The notes below the pieces were generated by a model. That model made no database searches, had not been told where the DNA came from, and saw only the letters and a program-made list of their open reading frames with translations. From Brucella gallinifaecis (lineage in GTDB: Bacteria > Pseudomonadota > Alphaproteobacteria > Rhizobiales > Rhizobiaceae): a stretch of DNA of 64,000 nucleotides. The position numbers were made by a program, and so were the translations under genes. The stretch spans positions 28,525 to 92,524 of the forward strand of contig NZ_ML636811.1 in NCBI RefSeq assembly GCF_006476605.1, given 5' to 3'. Positions 1 to 9,386 of the stretch are shown piece after piece. The first letter of the stretch is position 1; each line of letters opens with the position of its first letter.

Positions 1-1
1 G

Positions 2-1522
2 CGGATTGTCGGCAATACCGTTGATGGCCGCCTCTATGAGTTGGATGCCGAGACCGGTGCGCTTTGCCCGCAGTTCGGCACCAATGGAGAAGTTGATCTT
101 CGTGCGAATATGGGCGTGATGGGTCCGGGATATTACTACCAGAACTCGGCCCCGCTGGTCGCCGGAGACAAGATCATCGTCGGCGGTTGGGTTTCGGATA
201 ACCAAAACCTCAGCGAGCCTTCCGGTGCGATCCGTGCATTCGATGCGCTGACCGGTACCCTGGTCTGGACCTGGGATCCCGGCAACCCTGATGTGGCGCG
301 CGACCCGCTGAATGATGGAGAATACACCGCCGGTACGCCGAACATGTGGACCCATGCGGCCTTCGATCCGGCGCTTGGCGTGGTCTATGCCCCGATGGGT
401 AATGCCGGCACTGATTATTACAATGCCAAGCGCCCTGAACACTCGCTTGAGTACAACGCGGCGCTGGTGGCGCTCGACGTAAACACCGGCAAACCGAAAT
501 GGTCTTTCCAGACCGTGCATGATGATTTGTGGGATTATGACATACCGTCACAGCCTGCATTGCTTGATATGAAAAACGATGCGGGCGAGATGGTTCCCGC
601 TGTTCTGATCTTTACCAAGCGTGGGCAGATATTTGCGCTGGACCGGCGCGACGGGACGCCCATCAGCAAGGTAGAAGAGCTGCCGGTGCCGACGACGGGT
701 ACCGTTCCAGAGAACCGCGTATCGCCGACGCAGCCCTACAGTGTCGATATGCCGGTGATCAATTCGGAGCGCTTTACCGAGGCTTCTTCCTGGGGCATGA
801 CGATGTTCGATCAGCTATTGTGCCGCATCAGCTATAAGCAGATGCGTTATGACGGCGACTTCACCTTACCCGGCCTTGACTGGACCCTCAGCAGTCCAGG
901 GGTTCTGGGTGGCCAGAACTGGGGCAGTGCGTCTTACGATCCGCTCAATCGCCGGTTGTTCGTCAATGATATCCGACTGGGCGATGTGAAACGGATGATG
1001 ACAAGGCCTGAATACGACAAGGCACTGGAAACCCGTACCCCTTCGGCAGATGGTCACGGACTCGCTCCGATGGACGGCACGCCCTATGCCATTGAAAACG
1101 GCAACTGGTATTCGCCGCTTGGTGTGCCCTGCCAGCAACCGCCTCTCGGCACGGTCACGGCAATCGACCTCGATACTCGTTCCATCGCCTGGCAAATGCC
1201 CGGAGGCACAGCCGAACAGCTTGGCCCGCTGAATATCAAGCTAGGCCTGCCATTGACGCTTGGAATGCCGACCTATGCCGGTACCTCGGTCACAGCCGGA
1301 GGGATCGTGTTCTTCGCCGGGACGCAGGATTTCTATCTGCGTGCCTATGATGCCGCGACCGGCGAGGAACTCGTGAAGGTTCCGCTGCCGGTCGGTGCGA
1401 GTGCTACGCCGATGGTCTTCATCTCGCCCGAGAACGGCAAGGAATATGTCGTGCTCTCGGTTGGGGGTGCAGCGCATTCGGCAGCTGGCGACTATCTGAT
1501 GGCCTTCACTTTGCCCGAATAA
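2..1522 (+). CDS. Membrane-type PQQ-dependent dehydrogenase (glucose/quinate/shikimate family), 3' part
   Basis: The frame is already open at base 2, so the gene starts outside the window; about 506 C-terminal residues are visible. It is the beta-propeller domain of a quinoprotein dehydrogenase, which oxidises sugars or quinate/shikimate in the periplasm and passes electrons to ubiquinone. Family-typical segments are GTPNMWTHAAFDP, HDDLWDYDIPSQPAL and the tail EYVVLSVGGAAHS. The hydrophobic membrane anchor expected at the N-terminus would lie upstream and cannot be seen. The gene ends at a TAA and is followed by a clear terminator. Glucose dehydrogenase and quinate dehydrogenase cannot be told apart from this fragment, so no symbol is given. 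Confidence 0.9.
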   Translation, partial: RIVGNTVDGRLYELDAETGALCPQFGTNGEVDLRANMGVMGPGYYYQNSAPLVAGDKIIVGGWVSDNQNLSEPSGAIRAFDALTGTLVWTWDPGNPDVARDPLNDGEYTAGTPNMWTHAAFDPALGVVYAPMGNAGTDYYNAKRPEHSLEYNAALVALDVNTGKPKWSFQTVHDDLWDYDIPSQPALLDMKNDAGEMVPAVLIFTKRGQIFALDRRDGTPISKVEELPVPTTGTVPENRVSPTQPYSVDMPVINSERFTEASSWGMTMFDQLLCRISYKQMRYDGDFTLPGLDWTLSSPGVLGGQNWGSASYDPLNRRLFVNDIRLGDVKRMMTRPEYDKALETRTPSADGHGLAPMDGTPYAIENGNWYSPLGVPCQQPPLGTVTAIDLDTRSIAWQMPGGTAEQLGPLNIKLGLPLTLGMPTYAGTSVTAGGIVFFAGTQDFYLRAYDAATGEELVKVPLPVGASATPMVFISPENGKEYVVLSVGGAAHSAAGDYLMAFTLPE

Positions 1523-1548
1523 GGTCTATGCGAATGATCGCAAGACTT

Positions 1549-1586
1549 AATAACCCTCCGCAACTGCGGCGGGTTATTGCTTTTTT
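1549..1586 (+). terminator. Rho-independent terminator of the PQQ dehydrogenase gene
   Basis: A 13-14 bp stem with one mismatch (left arm AATAACCC..CCGC, right arm GCGG..GGGTTATT) and a tiny loop is followed by GC and six Ts. It begins 27 bases after the stop codon. Confidence 0.85.
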
Positions 1587-1741
1587 GGCTTAAGAAAACT
1601 GAATGTGCTTTCTGATTTGTAGTTGAATATTCCACTTTTGGTGCGGACGCCGTTTCACCTGAACAAGCTGCGCCGGCTTGTCTTCTTGCGCAGGCCCATG
1701 TCCCGATAGCGTGCAACGCACTCTAATTGCCGATAATTATT

Positions 1742-1765
1742 TTGATAACAATCATTTGTATTCAA
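1742..1765. promoter_or_regulatory. Candidate MarR operator
   Basis: An imperfect inverted repeat TTGATAACAA-TCAT-TTGTATTCAA (8 of 10 positions pair) lies 25 bases before the marR ATG in an AT-rich stretch. A TATATT hexamer at 1768-1773 could be the -10 box. Size and position fit autoregulation by a MarR dimer. There is no evident Shine-Dalgarno sequence between this and the ATG, so the transcript leader may be very short. Confidence 0.45.
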
Positions 1766-1790
1766 ATTATATTTTGGCTATGTAGCACAC

Positions 1791-2270
1791 ATGTCAACAG
1801 ATGATCCCTTCTCCCGCCCTGCCATGTACCCCCGTGATGAATTCGGGTTCCGCTTCGTTGTTCTGGCCCGCCGCTGGCGACGCTTTGTCGATGATCGTCT
1901 GGCAAAATCCGGTCTCTCCGATGCAACGTGGACGCCGCTGGTCCATCTGGACGGGGTTGAAGACGGCATCACCCAGACCGAGCTGGCCGCCCGCATCGGG
2001 CTGGATACTTCAAGCCTCGTGCGACTGCTCGACATTCTTTGTGCGCGCGGTCTGGTCGAACGTCGGGTCGATTCCAATGACCGTCGTGCAAGACGCCTGC
2101 ATCTGACCCCGGCGGGAAAAGCCGAAGTGACACGCATCCGTCGGCTGTTGCTTGCCGCCGAAGCCGAGTTGCTCTCGGACAGTTCGGATGACGAAATTGC
2201 CGACCTGTTGCGCGTCCTTGACAGGATCGCACAGCGAATCGAGACCCTTCGGCCCGGGGCATCGAAATGA
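1791..2270 (+). CDS. MarR-family transcriptional regulator
   Basis: The 159-residue protein has the size and winged-helix layout of MarR proteins. A helix-turn-helix lies around residues 62-85 (ITQTELAARIGLDTSSLVRLL) and a basic wing at about 92-105 (ERRVDSNDRRARRLHLT). MarR dimers usually repress a neighbouring efflux or detoxification gene until an aromatic ligand binds. The stop codon overlaps the start of the next gene (ATGA at 2267-2270), so the two are translationally coupled and the FUSC exporter is its likely target. A dyad just upstream suggests autoregulation. The ligand is not predictable. Confidence 0.9.
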   Translation: MSTDDPFSRPAMYPRDEFGFRFVVLARRWRRFVDDRLAKSGLSDATWTPLVHLDGVEDGITQTELAARIGLDTSSLVRLLDILCARGLVERRVDSNDRRARRLHLTPAGKAEVTRIRRLLLAAEAELLSDSSDDEIADLLRVLDRIAQRIETLRPGASK

Positions 2271-4147
2271 GCATTTCCAGGCTCGCACGTTATGGGTTTG
2301 ATCTACCGCGTCTGGCCTATGCCGGGCGGACTGCGCTGGCTGCATGTCTGGCTTTCATGATCGCCTGGCTTCTTGGGCTTGAACATCCGCAATGGGCGGG
2401 TATGACGGTCTGGGCCGCCTCGCAGCCGACACGGGGACAGTTGCTTGAAAAAAGCTTCTTCCGATTCGCGGGAACGATCAGCGGCACGATTGTGGGCATC
2501 CTGCTGGTGCTGGCCTCAAACATCCACCCGGGGCTGCTGGTTGCAGGGCTCGCTCTTTGGGTGGGCCTATGCGCGGGGATCGGCAATCTTCAGCGCGGTT
2601 TCGTTTCCTATGGCACGATTATGGCCGGGATCACCGCCGCTATGGTGGCGCTAATCGACACGGGCCATCCGGAAAGGGTGCTGCATCTGGGCGCCGACCG
2701 GATGGCGACCGTGCTGACCGGTGTGGTTGTTGCTCTGCTTGTCGGCCTGCTGTTCGCACCTGCTTCGGCGGGCACAATGCTGCAGGTGCGTGTGCGCGAG
2801 GTCCTGGCGGATCTGATGCAGGCTTTGGTTGATCATTGCAGGGGCGATGGAGCTGAACACCATGCTGCACAACGTCTGCTCGCGGATATGTCGATGATCG
2901 AAGAGATACTGGATCAGCACGGGGCCGGATCCTTGCGCGCACGCCGCGAGGCGCGTCAGACGCGGCGACTTCTGGGCGCGATGATCCCGGTTCTAATACG
3001 ACTGCGCAGTGCGGCGCCTGACCAGTCGGAAGCGTGTGTGGAGCAACTCGAGCAGGCCGTCATCGCACTGCACAGCGCTGATCTCGCCGCCGCCCGTGAA
3101 GCGATGGAGCGGGGGCGGGCGGCGGTGCCCGGTTCCGACCTGGCTGGCGTTCTGGGGCCGCTGGCTGCACAGCTCGGCGACTGGGAGCGTGCAGAGGCCG
3201 CGCCAACGGGTGCTCCTGAGCCGGTGGTGCTGCATCGCGACTGGATCGGCGCACGTGAAGCGATGCTGCGCGCTATGGCCACGATCGGCATGTCCGGTGC
3301 GCTTTGGCTTGTCACCGGCTGGAGCGCGGGGGCTTATATACTGCTCGGCCTCTCGTTGATGCTTTCGATGTTCTCGACCTTTGACAGCCCGGCGACCATG
3401 ATGCGTTCAGTGTTCATGGGGCAGGGGCTTGGTGTGATAGGTGCGTTGTCCTGCCGCTGGCTGGTTTGGCCGCTGGCAGAGACGGAGGCGGGAATGATTG
3501 CTTTGACCATGCCCTTCATCCTGCTGGGTGCCTTGCTGGCCGGACACCGCAGGACGGTGACCAGGAGCCTCGACTATAATATGGTTCTTCTGTTGATGTT
3601 GCAGCCGTCGTGGCCGCTTGTCGGCAGTTTTGGCAGTTCGGTGTTGATCGGCCTGTCGATCGTGGCCGCACCCGTCATTGCGATGTTCGCCTATCGGATG
3701 ATCTATCCTGCCGGATTGCAGCGCCGTATTGCCACGCTGATGACCATGATGGTGCATGACGTGCAGGATCTCGCTGCCGATCCCGGCGCACTTGGCCGCC
3801 GAAGCCTCTGGCGGGCGCGGCTCTATCACCGGATGTTGCGGCTGGTGCGTATGGCCGAGCGCTCAGGGCGCAATGACTTGCCGGTGCTGGACGGTTGCCT
3901 CGCTCTTCTCGATCTTGGTCATGCAGTGATACACAGCCATGAACTCTTGGCCCGGTCTGACATCACCCGTGGCGAGCGGCGAGTATTGGAAACTGCTCTC
4001 GGACGGTTGCAGCGCCTGGCAACGGCGCCTGAACGGTCCTGTGCCATCCTGCGTCAGGCGGCGCACCGCCTTTCAGTCCCCGACGCGGTGATCTTTAAGC
4101 GGGCGGCCGATGCGCTGGCGGGTCAGGCGGCTTTCTTCCGGATATAG
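2267..4147 (+). CDS. FUSC-family membrane protein (aromatic acid exporter type)
   Basis: This 626-residue inner-membrane protein has the duplicated layout of the FUSC/AaeB family: a cluster of membrane helices at about residues 18-165, a soluble helical linker (about 170-320), a second helix cluster (about 325-480) and a soluble C-terminal region. Known relatives export p-hydroxybenzoate and other aromatic acids, often with a membrane-fusion partner; none is visible here. It overlaps the upstream marR by 4 bases, implying one transcript under MarR control. An IS6-like remnant starts right after its stop codon, but the length is within the family range, so truncation is not certain. Confidence 0.85.
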   Translation: MSISRLARYGFDLPRLAYAGRTALAACLAFMIAWLLGLEHPQWAGMTVWAASQPTRGQLLEKSFFRFAGTISGTIVGILLVLASNIHPGLLVAGLALWVGLCAGIGNLQRGFVSYGTIMAGITAAMVALIDTGHPERVLHLGADRMATVLTGVVVALLVGLLFAPASAGTMLQVRVREVLADLMQALVDHCRGDGAEHHAAQRLLADMSMIEEILDQHGAGSLRARREARQTRRLLGAMIPVLIRLRSAAPDQSEACVEQLEQAVIALHSADLAAAREAMERGRAAVPGSDLAGVLGPLAAQLGDWERAEAAPTGAPEPVVLHRDWIGAREAMLRAMATIGMSGALWLVTGWSAGAYILLGLSLMLSMFSTFDSPATMMRSVFMGQGLGVIGALSCRWLVWPLAETEAGMIALTMPFILLGALLAGHRRTVTRSLDYNMVLLLMLQPSWPLVGSFGSSVLIGLSIVAAPVIAMFAYRMIYPAGLQRRIATLMTMMVHDVQDLAADPGALGRRSLWRARLYHRMLRLVRMAERSGRNDLPVLDGCLALLDLGHAVIHSHELLARSDITRGERRVLETALGRLQRLATAPERSCAILRQAAHRLSVPDAVIFKRAADALAGQAAFFRI

Positions 4148-4149
4148 CT

Positions 4150-4302
4150 GGGTTATTTTGCAAGCTTTTTATCAGCTGAGTATTTTAGATGTTTAAAGCC
4201 CGCCATTTTAATAAGTCCGTCATTCTTCTGTGTGTTCAATGGTATCTGGCTTACAATACCGTTATCATGCTCGCTGGTATCGAACTCATTATATAACTGC
4301 GT
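4150..4302 (+). pseudogene. Internally deleted IS6-family transposase remnant
   Basis: Translation from 4190 gives FKARHFNKSVILLCVQWYL followed by AYN, matching the N-terminus of IS6-family transposases. It runs directly into TVIMLAGIELII, which resembles the family's C-terminus (VILSGIEMVH), so the catalytic middle is missing. The 5' edge, GGGTTATTTTGCAAGC at 4150, resembles the left terminal repeat of IS6 elements. A longer related copy lies at 37338-38090. It begins 3 bases after the FUSC stop codon. Confidence 0.65.
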
Positions 4303-4384
4303 CCAGTCGTTCAGTTGCTCTTTTGAGTTGAAATGGGCTCAGCCGGAATGATCGAAAATGGACAAGGTTGATCAGACTGTGCCA

Positions 4385-4535
4385 GGTGGTGGCTGACGCT
4401 TTGGCGATTATGCCCGGCTCTAGGTTGTTGGCAACTGATGCAATGCTTCCTCGTTCGGGGTTAAAATCCGAACGGTTTCGCGTTTGAACTCTTTTGTAAA
4501 TTTGCGCTGCTGCTAGATGTCGAAATGTTTCCCAG
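4385..4535 (-). pseudogene. IS3-family OrfA remnant
   Basis: The minus strand reads QQRKFTKEFKRETVRIL, the typical beginning of an IS3-family OrfA, then after a frameshift SVANNLEPGIIAK, which resembles its helix-turn-helix. An in-frame stop stands where the start codon should be. No OrfB follows. In the rest of 4536-4811 I see no gene or repeat. Confidence 0.6.
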
Positions 4536-4811
4536 ACCCCAGTTGGATAACGCTATCGTCTGTCGCCTAAAGACCGTAACCACTCGTATTGGATTGTGGC
4601 GTTACGTCATTTGGCTGAAGGTGCAAGGCATCTCTATATTCGGCTTTTATTTGTTTAGTTTTACATATGATATTTTCGGATTATAATCTGTTTTTTTAAG
4701 AAGAAATTGCTTCTCCGAAGTTTTTAGCTGGTTTACGCTGTCTATTCTGTCACTCAAACGTGTATTCCAGAACTTATATTCTGAAGGGGATTTAAAATCG
4801 CCAATATGGCC

Positions 4812-6512
4812 TCATTTTCTTATTTCATCTGATATCTTTTCCGCGATCATTATCGTTGGCATATTGGTGTTAGCACAAGGAATTGCAGGCATGAGTGATG
4901 CATCGCAAACGCGAAGCCTTTGAATGCCGTGAACTCTACCTTGCGCGTCTGTGACAGAAAATGGATCATCGGTTGCACCCATGCGGCATGTGCCGGATGG
5001 GTGCCATGTGCCGCCGACATGCTGGCGAACAAAATTTGTAAGTTCCGTATCATCTTCCAAGAGCGATCTGATGCTGACACCAGATGTAATGGCAGCATGA
5101 ACGAGTGCTGTTCGTAATGGTCCTGTCGCATCCAGCATGGCTGAAAGCGTGCCGCGTTGAAATGCGTTCCATGCTCCGGGCTTGGCAACACTTGCCACAC
5201 GTGGCGTGTAGCTTGAGGGGAAAACCGTGCCAGCAAAATCACGCATGTTTGGATCAGACAGGATTGCGGCACCTTTTCGTACAGCATCTTTCAATCGGAT
5301 AAGATCGCGCTCGTCGCTCAACATGCTAAAATCGACATCTGGTTCTACGTCTACATTGGAAGATGATAGTGAAATGGCGCCGCGAGAATAGGATTTGTTG
5401 ACCCAGAAGAACAGACTGCCAATGCGATTACCCACGCAGTGCCATCCAGAGCGAGCAAGAATCGCTGCATGCATATCACCAGATGGCGCACCAGCTAGGT
5501 ACGACGAATAGCGCCAGATTGCTTGTTCATGGTGTTCAAATGCGTCCCGGTTACGGGCTGCTGGTGGCAAATAGGCAGCCACCGCGATGGAAGGATGTTC
5601 CATCAGGTTTTGTCCCACGCCTGCAAGCGCATGGACGACAGGAATTTCAAGGTTTTTCAGATGTTGACCGGGGCCGATTCCGGAACGCATCAGCAGGGCA
5701 GGTGAATGAATTGCACCTGCCGAAACAATGACCTCATATGCATTGAGCGTGATGTCGGGGGTGTTTTGTGCCGTGCTTCTGACAATCGCGCCGGTAACTT
5801 TTTTGCCGTCAAACATGATCTTTACGGCTGTAAAGCTGCTCATGATTTTCAGATTGGGCCGTTTGCGGACATCGTCGGTGAGATACGCGACAGAAGTTGG
5901 TAGTCGTTCACCCTGATCGCTGACGGCGATAGCCCCGCGATAGGTTCCATCGCGCCATTCACCATTTTGATCCTCACCGATAGACCAGCCATTTCTGTCT
6001 ATTGTGCGCATCACCCGATCAACGAATGGCGATATGCGCTTATCATCAATGCGGCGGATTAAAATTGGCCCATCTTTGCCATGTAGAGGGCCAGAAAAAT
6101 CACGATCTGATTCAATCTTACGAAAGTATGGAAGACAACTTTCCCAGTCCCACCCATGGGCACCGAGCCTTTCCCACTCGTCGTAGTCCGCAGGTGCACC
6201 ACGATTAGCCATCAGTGCATTAATTGCTGAGCCTCCACCAAGAATTTTAGCTTGTTCATAGCTGCGCGAGGCGCGCTTATCGTCATTATGACTAAAAGCA
6301 CCCATAAATGCCTTAAGTTTCGCCCAGATGTTGTTTGTGTCGAGATAAGCGCGTCCTGGATAACGGCTGCGAATGGCATCGGGCATATCAGATGCACTGA
6401 TGTCACGGCCTGCCTCGACAAGTATCACGCGCCGGTTTGGGTCTTCTGAAAGCCGAGCAGCCAGAACGCAACCCGCAGAACCGCCGCCAAGTATGAGGTG
6501 ATCGGCAATCAT
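4812..6512 (-). CDS. GMC-family FAD-dependent oxidoreductase (choline dehydrogenase-like)
   Basis: The 566-residue flavoenzyme has the FAD-binding GGGSAGC motif at about residues 8-14, the GMC signature region (KILGGGSAINALM, about 88-100), a second signature (SAGAIHSPALLMRSGIG, about 265-281) and the C-terminal active-site segment with GTWHPSGTCRMG and ANTNMPT, supplying the catalytic His and Asn. Family members oxidise alcohols such as choline or polyethylene glycols to aldehydes. The start overlaps the end of the upstream permease by 4 bases, making it the last gene of the PotABCD-like operon. It probably acts on the imported substrate or an alcohol derived from it. Confidence 0.85.
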   Translation of the reverse strand: MIADHLILGGGSAGCVLAARLSEDPNRRVILVEAGRDISASDMPDAIRSRYPGRAYLDTNNIWAKLKAFMGAFSHNDDKRASRSYEQAKILGGGSAINALMANRGAPADYDEWERLGAHGWDWESCLPYFRKIESDRDFSGPLHGKDGPILIRRIDDKRISPFVDRVMRTIDRNGWSIGEDQNGEWRDGTYRGAIAVSDQGERLPTSVAYLTDDVRKRPNLKIMSSFTAVKIMFDGKKVTGAIVRSTAQNTPDITLNAYEVIVSAGAIHSPALLMRSGIGPGQHLKNLEIPVVHALAGVGQNLMEHPSIAVAAYLPPAARNRDAFEHHEQAIWRYSSYLAGAPSGDMHAAILARSGWHCVGNRIGSLFFWVNKSYSRGAISLSSSNVDVEPDVDFSMLSDERDLIRLKDAVRKGAAILSDPNMRDFAGTVFPSSYTPRVASVAKPGAWNAFQRGTLSAMLDATGPLRTALVHAAITSGVSIRSLLEDDTELTNFVRQHVGGTWHPSGTCRMGATDDPFSVTDAQGRVHGIQRLRVCDASLMPAIPCANTNMPTIMIAEKISDEIRK

Positions 6513-7303
6513 GCTAGCGCATGCTCCTTGCGCTGGCGGCCGCTACTCAAGGCAGCGAGCATGACGACTATAAAGGATACGGCGGTCAGGAGAGAACTGA
6601 TCGATGCAATGGTTGGATCAATCTCATCACGTAGCGCTGTGAACATGCGCTTTGTAAGCGTCTGATATTGCCCACCGGAAATAAACAGCGATACGACGGT
6701 TTCATCGATAGCTGAAATGAATGCGAACAGCAGGCCTGAGATAATGCTTGGTTTGATTTGTGGCAGCGTGACCGCAAAGAAGGCTCTAAAGCGGTTCATG
6801 CCAAGGCTACGAGCTACCATTTCTTGTGTCGGATCGAATTTGCGCAAGCCGACTAATACTGACGTAACGACATAAGGAAGGCCGAGCATCACGTTGGCAA
6901 GGATGAGACCTGAAAGTGTTGCCAGCAATCCGACTTTCGCAAAGACAAAGAACACGCCAACCGCAGTGATAACGATTGGCACAACAAGTGGAAGCAGCAA
7001 GACTACCTGCATACTGCGGACGAGTCGGGAGGAAGTCAGATTGAGCGCGTAAGCTGCTGCGGTTCCTATAATTGTCGCAAGGATCGCGCTTGCTATTGCA
7101 ACTATCAGACTAACCTTGGTTGCTTGCATCCATGCGCTGCTTGCAAGATAGGCTTCATACCAGCGAAACGACCAGCTTGGTGGCGGAAAGGTTAGAAATC
7201 GTGTTCCTGAAAAAGACATGGGTACAATAATCAGGATCGGGATGATCAGCCAGATCAGGATAAGAGAAACGACTGTGATGAGAATTGCGCGAGAAACTGA
7301 CAT
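6509..7303 (-). CDS. ABC transporter permease, PotC-like
   Basis: This binding-protein-dependent permease of the spermidine/putrescine type has about six membrane helices and a loop near residues 170-190 (ARSLGMNRFRAFFAVTLPQIKPSI) that docks on the ATPase. I chose the ATG at 7303 (MSVSRAIL), which lies 4 bases after the upstream permease stop; a longer start at 7333 would overlap that gene by 26 bases. It should form a heterodimer with the neighbouring PotB-like permease, driven by the ATPase at 11473-12564 and fed by the binding protein at 8257-9297. Confidence 0.9.
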   Translation of the reverse strand: MSVSRAILITVVSLILIWLIIPILIIVPMSFSGTRFLTFPPPSWSFRWYEAYLASSAWMQATKVSLIVAIASAILATIIGTAAAYALNLTSSRLVRSMQVVLLLPLVVPIVITAVGVFFVFAKVGLLATLSGLILANVMLGLPYVVTSVLVGLRKFDPTQEMVARSLGMNRFRAFFAVTLPQIKPSIISGLLFAFISAIDETVVSLFISGGQYQTLTKRMFTALRDEIDPTIASISSLLTAVSFIVVMLAALSSGRQRKEHALA

Positions 7304-7307
7304 GGTC

Positions 7308-8180
7308 TTACTTCGTCCCCATAATGCGTTCAAAAGGGATCACCAGGCTGGTCAAACGGAAGATCAGGAACACACAGATTAATAGTATAACGCTGATTGA
7401 CGATGCAGCACCCCATTCATGATAAACCTCGATGTTGCGGGAAACGAGCATTGAAACCATATAGGTCCGTCCACCGCCAAGCAGCTCTGGCGTAATGTAG
7501 AAGCCGAGTGTAAGTACAAAGACCAGTACCATGCCCGCAATCATTCCCGGCAGGGATAGGGGCAGAAAAACCCGCGTAAAAACATAGAAAGGTGTACCGC
7601 CGAGGCTTGAACCAGCCATTGAAAGTTCACGCGGTATTTTCTGCATGGTTGCGTAAAGTGGTAGGACCATAAACGGTAGCAGAATATGGATTGTTGCCAC
7701 GACTGTTCCAAATTCGTTATTTACTAGAAGCAGTGGAGCATCAATCAACCCAAGCGACTTTAGGGCCGAGTTAACCAGCCCGGTTCGTTGCAAAAGGATC
7801 AGCCATGCATAAGCACGCACGAGTACGCTGGTCCAGAATGGTAAAATGACCATTGCCAGAATGAAGATGCTCCATTTGTGCGGGACGGTTGCCGCAAGAT
7901 AAGCAATCGGGTAACCGAGCAGAAGGGCTGCTATCGTGACTATAAATGCAATTTTAAAAGTTTGCAGAAATGTCATCCAATAGACGTTGTCGGTAAGAAA
8001 ACGCTGATAGTGAACCGCAGTAAAGCCGCCATCTTGCCAGATGGATTGCCATGCGAGCCAGCCAAGCGGCACGATCAGTAAAGCTGTGACGACTGCCAAC
8101 GCGGGCGCCAGAAGAAACAGCATCAGTCGCATTTCTTTGCGTCGATAAAGCTCACTTGGATTTAAGGCCAGACTGCTCAT
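7308..8180 (-). CDS. ABC transporter permease, PotB-like
   Basis: The protein of about 290 residues has a first membrane helix at roughly residues 20-40 (LFLLAPALAVVTALLIVPL), further helices and the permease EAA-type loop (AGSSLGGTPFYVFTRVFLPLS). A GTG at 8189 extends the frame by three codons, but GGTGA sits 5 bases before the ATG at 8180, so that ATG is preferred. It partners the PotC-like permease in an importer for a polyamine or similar cationic compound. The binding protein ends 77 bases upstream. Confidence 0.9.
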   Translation of the reverse strand: MSSLALNPSELYRRKEMRLMLFLLAPALAVVTALLIVPLGWLAWQSIWQDGGFTAVHYQRFLTDNVYWMTFLQTFKIAFIVTIAALLLGYPIAYLAATVPHKWSIFILAMVILPFWTSVLVRAYAWLILLQRTGLVNSALKSLGLIDAPLLLVNNEFGTVVATIHILLPFMVLPLYATMQKIPRELSMAGSSLGGTPFYVFTRVFLPLSLPGMIAGMVLVFVLTLGFYITPELLGGGRTYMVSMLVSRNIEVYHEWGAASSISVILLICVFLIFRLTSLVIPFERIMGTK

Positions 8181-8256
8181 CAATATCACCGTTAAATGCT
8201 GTATCGCTCAACTACGAGAAGCGCACACGCAATAGTAACATGCGCGCTTGCTGATG

Positions 8257-9297
8257 TTATTTCTGGATAAATTCGGCCCAGCGCTTCTGGGCATCTTCAC
8301 CAGCTGGGGAACTCCACCATTTATCGGAAACGAGAACCTGTTTAGCTGCGTTATCCGGTGAACTTGGCATTTCTGCCGCGCGTTCAGGTGAGATTTTGCC
8401 TGTTTTATAAGCGGCCGGATTTGCTGGGCCATAATCGATATAAGCAGGGAAGTTGGCCTGGATTACAGGATCAAGCGCTGCGTTAATAAATTTCACTCCG
8501 GTATCGAGATTAGGCGCACCTTTCAGAATGCAAAGCGATGTGTATTGCAGGAAGCCTTGATTGAAGGTGTAGCCGATAGGCAAGCCTTCTTTGATCACAG
8601 CGGAAACACGACCATTCCATGCCATTGTCATATCCACTTCGCCATCGGCTAGAAGTTGTGCCGATTGGGCACCGGATGTCCACCAGACGGTGACAAATGG
8701 CTTGATTTTTTCTAGCTTTTTGAAAGCACGATCAACATCGAGTGGATAGAGTTTGTCAAGTGGAACGCCATCTGCAATCAGAGCAGCTTCCAGCGTTGCC
8801 AATGGGTGATTGCGTAAGGCGCGAGTGCCGGGAAATTTCTTGACGTCCCAGAAATCGACCCATGTCTTTGGTGCATTATCTCCAAACGTGTCTTTATTAT
8901 AGGCAAGCACGCTCGAGTAAAATTCATAAGCGACCGAATATGGCGACTTATATTCGTCAGGCATATCTTTGACATTCGGCAGTTTAGAGAAATCGAGCTT
9001 TTCGATCATTCCTTGTTCGCCACCGCGAATGCAGTCCTTTGTAGGTGTATCAATGACATCCCAAACTGGTTTTCCGGTTTCAGTCTGTGTTTTGATCACG
9101 GGCCATGCATCTGGCGAACTATCCTGATTGATCGTGATGCCGAGCTGTTCCGCAACTGGCTCTAGAATGGCCTTGGTCTGTGCTTCCTGATAGGCGCCAC
9201 CTTGTGAAACGAAAGTGATCTGCTTAGCAGATGCCTGGCTGATACCAGTAGTAAAAGTCGCTGAGGACAGGAGGAATGCGAGAGTTGGTATGCGCAT
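8257..9297 (-). CDS. ABC transporter substrate-binding protein, PotD/F-like
   Basis: This 346-residue periplasmic protein starts with a signal peptide (about residues 1-24, ending ISQASA) after a strong AGAGGAG ribosome site. The mature part begins KQITFVSQGGAYQEAQ, as in the spermidine/putrescine-type extracellular binding proteins. WWTSGAQSAQLLADGEVDM and MAWNGRV are family-typical pocket-lining segments. It delivers substrate to the two adjoining permeases. The gene sits between the FAD oxidase and the permeases, so transport and oxidation are co-expressed. The ligand could be a polyamine, an amino-acid derivative or a betaine. Confidence 0.9.
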   Translation of the reverse strand: MRIPTLAFLLSSATFTTGISQASAKQITFVSQGGAYQEAQTKAILEPVAEQLGITINQDSSPDAWPVIKTQTETGKPVWDVIDTPTKDCIRGGEQGMIEKLDFSKLPNVKDMPDEYKSPYSVAYEFYSSVLAYNKDTFGDNAPKTWVDFWDVKKFPGTRALRNHPLATLEAALIADGVPLDKLYPLDVDRAFKKLEKIKPFVTVWWTSGAQSAQLLADGEVDMTMAWNGRVSAVIKEGLPIGYTFNQGFLQYTSLCILKGAPNLDTGVKFINAALDPVIQANFPAYIDYGPANPAAYKTGKISPERAAEMPSSPDNAAKQVLVSDKWWSSPAGEDAQKRWAEFIQK

Positions 9298-9386
9298 GTT
9301 TGTTCTCCTCTATGTGGACTTTTAGAGTCCATTCTTGTCTACCGGCTTGATAAAGAAGCTGCTCCGGCGCGCAGCGTTGATCTCCC

